Shown here in pieces: positions 33,888-38,915 of a stretch of DNA of 38,915 nucleotides (positions within the stretch are counted from its first letter, which is position 1; every line of letters begins with the position of its first letter). The DNA comes from Peptococcaceae bacterium. GTDB lineage: Bacteria; Bacillota; DSM-521; Neomoorellales; Neomoorellaceae. The stretch is from assembly GCA_003509545.1 (NCBI GenBank), contig DOLC01000124.1:1-38915 (forward strand), in the 5' to 3' direction. Both the position numbers and the translations under genes were made by a program. The notes under the pieces were generated by a model. The model ran no database searches and was not told the origin of the DNA. It was given only the letters and a program-made list of their open reading frames with translations.

Positions 33888-35105
33888 GTGAGGAGTCTGC
33901 GAAGCATTTTCTTCCTGGCAGTAACCCTGCTGCTCCTGGCCTTCGTTAGCTCCTGTGGACAGGCCCAGCAGAGCCAGGGGAGCGGCGGCCAGGGAGGGGA
34001 ACAGCAAGGCGGCACCATTAAAGTGGGCCTCAACCTGGAGCTCTCCGGCGCCGTGGCTACTTACGGGACGAATATTAAGAACGGGATCCTGCTAGCCCTG
34101 GAGGAAATTAACGCGGCCGGCGGCGTCTTGGGCATGAAACTGGAACCCGTAGTCCTCGATAACGCCAGCAAAGCCGAAGAGGCCATGAGCGTAGCCTCGA
34201 AGCTGGTGGAGCAGGGAGTGGTGGCCATTCTGGGGCCGGCCACGACCGGGGCCACTAAGGCCTGCATACCTGTAGCCATGGACAACCAAGTACCCCTGAT
34301 TTCTCCTTCCGCCACGGCCCTGGACGTGACTTACGATCCCCAGGCCAAGAAGGTGCGCGACTTCATCTTCCGCACCTGCTTCACGGACCCGCCCCAGGCC
34401 ATTGTGGCGGCCGAATTCGCCTTCAACGAACTGGGAGTCAAGAAGGCCGCCATCCTTTACGACAACGGTAACGATTATAGCAAGGGTCTCTACCGGGTCT
34501 TCAAGGAAGAATTCACCAAGCTGGGCGGCGAAATCGTGGCCGAGGGAAGTTTCAGCGAAAACGACCAGGACTTCCGTCCTCTATTGACGAGGGCTTCCCA
34601 GGCCGGGGCTGAGCTAATCTACGTGCCCGCCTACTACGGCCAGGTGGGTAAAATAATAGCCCAGGCCCGGGAACTCGACATCCAGGTCCCCATGATGGGA
34701 GCCGACGGGTGGGACTCCCCCGAACTGGTTAACCTGGCCGGGGGCGCCGATAACCTGAAGGATACCTACTTCACCAACCACTATTCGCCCGCCGATCCGA
34801 GCGAAAAGGTCCGTGCCTTCGTGCAGGCTTATAAAGCGAAATACAACGCCGAACCCGATGCCTTTGCCGCCCTGGGATATGAAACCGCCTACATGCTGGC
34901 CGATGCCATCAAACGGGCCGGCAAGGCAGACCCGGTGGCCATCAAGGATGCCCTGGCCGCCACCAAGGACTTTGAGGGTATAACCGGCCGCCTTAGCATG
35001 GACGCCAACCATAATCCGGTCAAGGAAGTATCCATTATTGCCATCGTTGACGGCAAACAGACCCTCAAGGCTAAGAAAATGGCACCTGAGGTCAAGGTGG
35101 ACTAA
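33888..35105 (+). CDS. livK: Branched-chain amino-acid ABC transporter substrate-binding lipoprotein
   Basis: A 405-residue type I periplasmic-binding fold. Signal peptide of a lipoprotein: MRSLRSIFFLAVTLLLLAF then VSSC with Cys23. A Gly/Gln/Ser-rich linker (24-42) precedes the mature domain, which starts IKVGLNLELSGAVATYG; LGPATTGATKACIPVA (about 113-128) forms the ligand site. It binds leucine, isoleucine, valine or a related solute outside the membrane; specificity cannot be read. GTG start with AAGGAGGTC upstream, behind a consensus promoter, and followed by a hairpin before livH. Confidence 0.93.
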   Translation: MRSLRSIFFLAVTLLLLAFVSSCGQAQQSQGSGGQGGEQQGGTIKVGLNLELSGAVATYGTNIKNGILLALEEINAAGGVLGMKLEPVVLDNASKAEEAMSVASKLVEQGVVAILGPATTGATKACIPVAMDNQVPLISPSATALDVTYDPQAKKVRDFIFRTCFTDPPQAIVAAEFAFNELGVKKAAILYDNGNDYSKGLYRVFKEEFTKLGGEIVAEGSFSENDQDFRPLLTRASQAGAELIYVPAYYGQVGKIIAQARELDIQVPMMGADGWDSPELVNLAGGADNLKDTYFTNHYSPADPSEKVRAFVQAYKAKYNAEPDAFAALGYETAYMLADAIKRAGKADPVAIKDALAATKDFEGITGRLSMDANHNPVKEVSIIAIVDGKQTLKAKKMAPEVKVD

Positions 35106-35126
35106 GTCAAAAGGGACAATTAAAGG

Positions 35127-35163
35127 ATCCAATGAGGGGGTAAACCTTACCCCCTCATTGGAT
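35127..35163 (+). terminator. Perfect 17-bp hairpin between livK and livH
   Basis: ATCCAATGAGGGGGTAA (35127-35143) and its exact complement TTACCCCCTCATTGGAT (35147-35163) form a 17-bp stem with a 3-nt ACC loop, 22 bp after the livK stop. No T-run follows. Such hairpins after binding-protein genes commonly protect the upstream mRNA or partly stop transcription, giving more binding protein than permease. Confidence 0.75.
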
Positions 35164-35197
35164 TTACGCCTCGGGCCGGCTACAAGGAGTGGCAGAT

Positions 35198-36085
35198 TTG
35201 GCAGAGTTAGTACAGCAGCTGATCAACGGGTTGACCTTGGGCGGTATCTACGCCCTGATAGCCTTGGGCTACACCATGGTCTACGGGATTATCCAATTGA
35301 TCAATTTTGCCCACGGGGACATACTGATGGTAGCTGCGTACGTGGCGTTTTTTGCCATCACCGTCCTCAAGGTGGGCGTGGTACCGGCCCTGGTCCTGGC
35401 CGTGGTCTTCTGCGCCCTGCTGGGGGTAGCCATCGAGAGGATAGCCTACAAACCCCTACGGCAGGCGCCGCGGTTGGCGGCCTTGATTACGGCCATCGGC
35501 GTTTCCCTGTTCCTGGAGAACGGGGGCCTGTGGCTGCTGGGCACGGATTTTCGCTCCTTCCCCCCGGGGACGGTAAACAATTATACCTATACCCTTCTGG
35601 GGGGGACCGTAAGGATTACCAGCATGCAACTTTTGATCCTGGCCCTCACACTCCTCGTTATGGTCATACTCCAGTACATCGTCCACTATACCAAAGTGGG
35701 AAAGGCCATGCGGGCCGTGGCCTACGATAAGGAAGCGGCAGCCCTAATGGGTATTAATGTGGACAGCGTCGTTTCCGTCACCTTTGCCCTGGGCTCGGCC
35801 TTTGCGGCTGTGGCCGGGGTGCTGTGGGGTCTGTACTATAACACCGTACACCCCCTTATGGGCCTGATGCCCGGCCTCAAGGCCTTTGTAGCGGCGGTCA
35901 TCGGCGGGATAGGCATCATCCCCGGGGCAATGGCCGGGGGATTCTTTTTGGGAATCATAGAGGCGTTGGTAAGCGGTTACGGCAGTAGCGAGCTCCGGGA
36001 TCCCGTGGTGTTTATCCTCCTGATCCTGGTATTGCTCTTCCGCCCCGCGGGGCTGTTGGGGAAGGATACGGTAGAAAAAGTTTAG
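35198..36085 (+). CDS. livH: Branched-chain amino-acid ABC transporter permease LivH
   Basis: A 295-residue inner-membrane permease with about eight hydrophobic segments. The start LVQQLINGLTLGGIYALIALGY, split at residues 4-13 and 14-25, and GYTMVYGIIQLINFAHGD are hallmarks of LivH. The EAA-like ATPase contact loop is in KAMRAVAYDKEAAALMGINV. TTG 35198 has AAGGAG at a spacing of 8; the GTG at 35189 sits on that site, so it is less likely. Pairs with LivM. Confidence 0.95.
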   Translation: MAELVQQLINGLTLGGIYALIALGYTMVYGIIQLINFAHGDILMVAAYVAFFAITVLKVGVVPALVLAVVFCALLGVAIERIAYKPLRQAPRLAALITAIGVSLFLENGGLWLLGTDFRSFPPGTVNNYTYTLLGGTVRITSMQLLILALTLLVMVILQYIVHYTKVGKAMRAVAYDKEAAALMGINVDSVVSVTFALGSAFAAVAGVLWGLYYNTVHPLMGLMPGLKAFVAAVIGGIGIIPGAMAGGFFLGIIEALVSGYGSSELRDPVVFILLILVLLFRPAGLLGKDTVEKV

Positions 36086-36107
36086 GGTTAAAATCGAGGC
36101 GACGTCC

Positions 36108-37064
36108 ATGGGTTATTTCAGGAGTAAAAATATAGCTATTTTTCTGGTTATAATTGGCATATATTTCGCCGTGGACTGGCTCCTTGAAGAGGGCATCATC
36201 ACTAAGTTCCAGCAGGTAAACCTTATGCTCCTGGGAATAAACGTGATCCTGGCCACCAGCCTGAACCTCATTGTGGGGTTTACCGGCCAGCTCGCCCTGG
36301 GGCATGCTGGTTTCATGGCCATCGGGGCCTACGTGGCCACAATATTTACGGTTAAATTGGGGCAGCCCTTCGCCCTGGCCCTAGCGGTCGGTTCCCTGGC
36401 CGCCGCCCTCGCAGGGGTCCTTATAGGCCTGCCCACCCTGCGCCTTCGGGGCGATTACCTGGCCATTGCCACCCTGGGGTTCGGGGAGATAATCCGCGGC
36501 CTGGCCGTAAATATAGAGTACGTAGGCGGGGCGGCGGGGATTATGGGGATTCCCCGGCTTACCACCTGGCCCTGGCTCTATGCCATGACCGTGCTGACCG
36601 TGGTGGCCATAAAGAACTTTATCAATTCCACCCACGGCCGGGCGTGCCTGGCGGTCCGGGAAAACGAAATCGCGGCCGAGGCCATGGGCATTAACACTAC
36701 CTACTACAAGGTCCTGGCCTTTACTCTGGGAGCCTTCTTCGGGGGACTGGCAGGGGGTCTTTACGCCCACTATTTCTATCTCATCCAGCCCTCCACCTTC
36801 TCTTTCCTCCGGTCCTTCGACATCCTCGTCATGGTGGTCTTGGGAGGCATGGGAAGCCTGACCGGCTCGGTAATTGCGGCCGCGGCCATAACCCTGGTTA
36901 ATGCCCTCCTGCAAGACCTGGCCCTGCTGCGAATGGTCATCTACGCCGCCCTGCTGGTAGCGGTAATGATCTTCCGGCCTCAGGGGCTCATGGGCAACAA
37001 GGAGCTCACCTTGAATATCCTGCGGCCAAGAGGAGGCGCGGACCGTGGCATTGTTGGAGACTAA
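36108..37064 (+). CDS. livM: Branched-chain amino-acid ABC transporter permease LivM
   Basis: A 318-residue permease, partner of LivH. LNLIVGFTGQLALGHAGFMAIGAY, split at about 52-63 and 64-75, is the LivM signature; GRACLAVRENEIAAEAMGINT is the ATPase-contact loop; and GGMGSLTGSVIAAA and FRPQGLMG close the protein. ATG start with GAGG upstream, 22 bp after livH. The end overlaps livG by 20 bp. Confidence 0.95.
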   Translation: MGYFRSKNIAIFLVIIGIYFAVDWLLEEGIITKFQQVNLMLLGINVILATSLNLIVGFTGQLALGHAGFMAIGAYVATIFTVKLGQPFALALAVGSLAAALAGVLIGLPTLRLRGDYLAIATLGFGEIIRGLAVNIEYVGGAAGIMGIPRLTTWPWLYAMTVLTVVAIKNFINSTHGRACLAVRENEIAAEAMGINTTYYKVLAFTLGAFFGGLAGGLYAHYFYLIQPSTFSFLRSFDILVMVVLGGMGSLTGSVIAAAAITLVNALLQDLALLRMVIYAALLVAVMIFRPQGLMGNKELTLNILRPRGGADRGIVGD

Positions 37065-37830
37065 AGACCTCACCCTGGCCTTCGGAGGCCTGGCCGCTGT
37101 GTCCGGGGTAAACCTGACCATTGGAGAAGGGGAGCTGGTGGGCCTCATCGGCCCCAACGGGGCCGGCAAGACTACGGTCTTCAATCTCCTCACGGGGATC
37201 TACCGCCCCCAGCGTGGGGATATCCTCTGGCAGGGGCGCAGCCTGGTGGGCCTGCGGCCCTTCCAGATAACCCAGCTCGGCCTGGCCCGCACCTTCCAGA
37301 ACATCCGCCTCTTCGGCGAACTCACCGTGCTGGACAACATCGCCATATCCTTCCACTGGCACAGCCGGTACTCGCTGCTGGGAGCCGTCCTGCGCCTTCC
37401 TTCGTACTATCGGCACGAGGGGGAAATGCGCCGCAGGGCGGAGGAATTGCTGGAGCTGTTCGGCCTCAAGCAGTACGCCCAGGAAAAGGCTAAAAATTTG
37501 CCCTACGGCGAACAGCGAAGGCTGGAGATCGCCCGGGCCCTGGCCGCCCGTCCCCGGCTCCTCCTCCTGGATGAACCGGCGGCGGGGATGAACCCCCAGG
37601 AGACCCAAGCCCTCATGGATTTCATACGGTGGCTGCGGCAGGAATTTTCCCTGAGCATCCTGCTGATAGAGCACGATATGTCTATGGTCATGAACCTCTG
37701 TGAAAGAATCTATGCCCTCGACTACGGCCAAGTGATAGCCGAGGGCCCGCCGGGAGAGATACGCCGCCACCCGCGGGTGATAGAGGCCTACCTGGGGGAG
37801 GAGGTGGCCCTGGCCCTTGCTGGCGCTTAA
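37045..37830 (+). CDS. livG: Branched-chain amino-acid ABC transporter ATPase LivG
   Basis: A 261-residue ATPase. Walker A GPNGAGKTT at about 36-44; TRTFQN-type block LARTFQNIRLF is typical of LivG; the signature motif is degenerate, LPYGEQRRLEIARAL (LPYGE rather than LSGGQ), normal for this subfamily; Walker B LLLLDEPAAG; H-loop LIEHDM. GTG start with GAGGAGG inside livM. Works with LivF. Confidence 0.95.
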   Translation: MALLETKDLTLAFGGLAAVSGVNLTIGEGELVGLIGPNGAGKTTVFNLLTGIYRPQRGDILWQGRSLVGLRPFQITQLGLARTFQNIRLFGELTVLDNIAISFHWHSRYSLLGAVLRLPSYYRHEGEMRRRAEELLELFGLKQYAQEKAKNLPYGEQRRLEIARALAARPRLLLLDEPAAGMNPQETQALMDFIRWLRQEFSLSILLIEHDMSMVMNLCERIYALDYGQVIAEGPPGEIRRHPRVIEAYLGEEVALALAGA

Positions 37831-38521
37831 GGACGTCCATGTATATTACGGTGCCATCCACGCCCTCAAGGGGGTTACCCTGGAGGTGAAGGAAGGGGAG
37901 ATCGTTACACTCCTGGGCGCCAACGGAGCGGGGAAGAGCACCACCTTAAAGGCCATATCGGCCCTGCTACAGCCGCGTTCGGGGGAGATAATCTTCGACG
38001 GCTGCCGCCTCCACCGGGTGTCCGCCCAAGAAGTGGTAAGGATGGGGATCTCCCACGTACCCGAGGGGAGGCGCATCTTTGCCAACCTTACGGTCCTGGA
38101 AAACCTGGAGCTGGGCGCCTACCTCAGGAGGGACCGCCGGGAGGTGGCCTCTGCCCTGGATGAGGTCTGGAGGCACTTTCCGCGGCTGAAGGAACGCCAG
38201 AAACAGCTTGCTGGTACGCTGTCGGGCGGGGAGCAGCAGATGCTGGCCATCGGCCGCGCCCTCATGATGCGCCCCAGGCTCCTGCTTCTGGACGAACCCT
38301 CCATGGGCCTGGCCCCTCTCCTGGTCAAAGAGATCTTTTCCATAATCCAGGAAATTAACCGCCGCGGGACCACCATCCTCCTGGTGGAGCAGAACGTCCA
38401 TTCCGCCCTGCAGGTGGCCCACCGGGGCTACGTTCTAGAAACCGGGCGGATCGTCCTAGCGGGTAGCGCCGAGGAGCTATCGGGTAGCGAAGAGGTAAAG
38501 AAGGCCTACCTCGGGGGATAA
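37817..38521 (+). CDS. livF: Branched-chain amino-acid ABC transporter ATPase LivF
   Basis: A 234-residue ATPase: Walker A GANGAGKST at about 33-41, HVPEGRRIFANLTVLENL as the family block, signature LSGGEQQMLAIGRAL, Walker B LLLLDEPSMGLAP, and H-loop position LVEQNV, where the usual His is Gln as in most LivF proteins. TTG start overlapping livG by 14 bp, with GGAGGTGG upstream. Last gene of the importer operon. Confidence 0.95.
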   Translation: MLALKDVHVYYGAIHALKGVTLEVKEGEIVTLLGANGAGKSTTLKAISALLQPRSGEIIFDGCRLHRVSAQEVVRMGISHVPEGRRIFANLTVLENLELGAYLRRDRREVASALDEVWRHFPRLKERQKQLAGTLSGGEQQMLAIGRALMMRPRLLLLDEPSMGLAPLLVKEIFSIIQEINRRGTTILLVEQNVHSALQVAHRGYVLETGRIVLAGSAEELSGSEEVKKAYLGG

Positions 38522-38735
38522 CCCCTTGGCCGCCGCCTCCGGGAGCCATTAGGGACCTCCGGCAGATCCTCGCCTGGGGACCCGGGGCCCCCAAGGCCTT
38601 GGCCGGCGAGAGAAACCGCGGCGGGCCGGTGGGAGTCCCAGGTATGGAGCAGGAGGCTAACTCCCGGTGAGATCCATGGCCCCAGGGCCGGTCGCAGAAC
38701 CCCGGGGCCCCGGTTCTGGAGGTCCTCTGAGGCAT
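38522..38735. other. GC-rich tail after livF, possible terminator
   Basis: No gene seen. CAGAACC (38695-38701) and GGTTCTG (38712-38718) enclose CCGGGGCCCC and can fold into a hairpin 174 bp after livF. It lacks a T-run, so it may not terminate. Confidence 0.35.
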
Positions 38736-38915
38736 CCCCAGTTTTCGCCGGGGTGGCCATGCTTTGGCTTGAAAGCGAGCGACTAAGCCCGAGCGGTAGG
38801 CAAACTTAACGAGGCCGAAAGCGGAGGCGGACCCGAGGGCATGGATGCCCGAGGCCAGCAACTGAGACAGGAGGTCGAATTTGCTGGGAAGTCCGCCGGA
38901 GCTTGAGGCCGAGCG
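38736..38915 (+). repeat. Structured intergenic repeat, copy B (cut by window edge)
   Basis: Same family and orientation as copy A. The left end is CCCCAGTTTT (38736-38745), then GCTTTGGCTTGAAAGCGAGCGA, split at about 38760-38770 and 38771-38783. The core at 38832-38914 contains a perfect hairpin GGGCAT/ATGCCC (38837-38842 and 38845-38850), the helix CCAGCA/TGCTGG (38855-38860 and 38882-38887) and the small CTG-AGA-CAG hairpin. The last 29 bases match copy A almost exactly, and the window ends inside it. Confidence 0.8.

Noticed and set aside
1..38915. IscB, TnpB or transposase gene accompanying the repeats
   Set aside because: No open frame near any repeat copy shows RuvC, HNH or transposase motifs; copy B continues beyond the window, so one could lie outside.
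1..38915. CRISPR arrays, tRNA or rRNA genes
   Set aside because: No regularly spaced direct repeats, cloverleaf or rRNA-like sequence was recognised by eye.

Overview
This window is the replication-origin region of a GC-rich, spore-forming Firmicute. The gene order rpmH-rnpA-yidD-yidC-jag-mnmE-mnmG-rsmG-parA-parB runs leftward and dnaA-dnaN-recF-remB-gyrB-gyrA runs rightward from about 22.2 kb. Sporulation-linked genes (yyaC, a GerMN lipoprotein, parA/parB), selenocysteine genes (selA, selB) and nickel-pincer cofactor genes (larE, larC) point to an anaerobic Clostridia lineage such as Moorella or Ammonifex relatives. That placement is inferred from gene content and protein appearance only. 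About half of the genes start with TTG or GTG.

Left part (1-14 kb): a repeat copy at the edge; a 57-residue LysM protein; a selA-selB-DUF1848 operon read leftward and closed by an intrinsic terminator; an M24 peptidase; an Hsp20 chaperone; a GerMN lipoprotein; a YkvI-like membrane protein; yyaC; a phosphoribosyltransferase; a DUF4446 protein; a second repeat copy; then larE-larC, which face the origin. A perfect 16-bp parS site lies beside parB.

Origin part (14-31 kb): partition, rRNA/tRNA modification, membrane insertion, RNase P protein and L34 genes on the minus strand. A roughly 200-bp origin region holds two perfect DnaA boxes, a strong rpmH promoter and a probable dnaA promoter. The replication initiator, clamp, RecF, RemB and gyrase genes follow on the plus strand.

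Right part (31-38.9 kb): pdxS-pdxT (PLP synthesis), an intracellular GH15-type glycosidase behind a terminator-like leader, and a complete branched-chain amino-acid ABC importer livK-H-M-G-F with a consensus promoter and a perfect 17-bp hairpin after livK. The window ends inside a further copy of the edge repeat.

The most unusual signal is this repeat family, with copies at 1-240, 11305-11530 (inverted) and 38736-38915. By eye, its helices show compensatory base changes between copies, which suggests a mobile element encoding a structured RNA. A second candidate is a highly folded intergenic stretch upstream of selA, with two mutually exclusive pairings and a T-run. No tRNA, rRNA, CRISPR array or transposase gene was seen.
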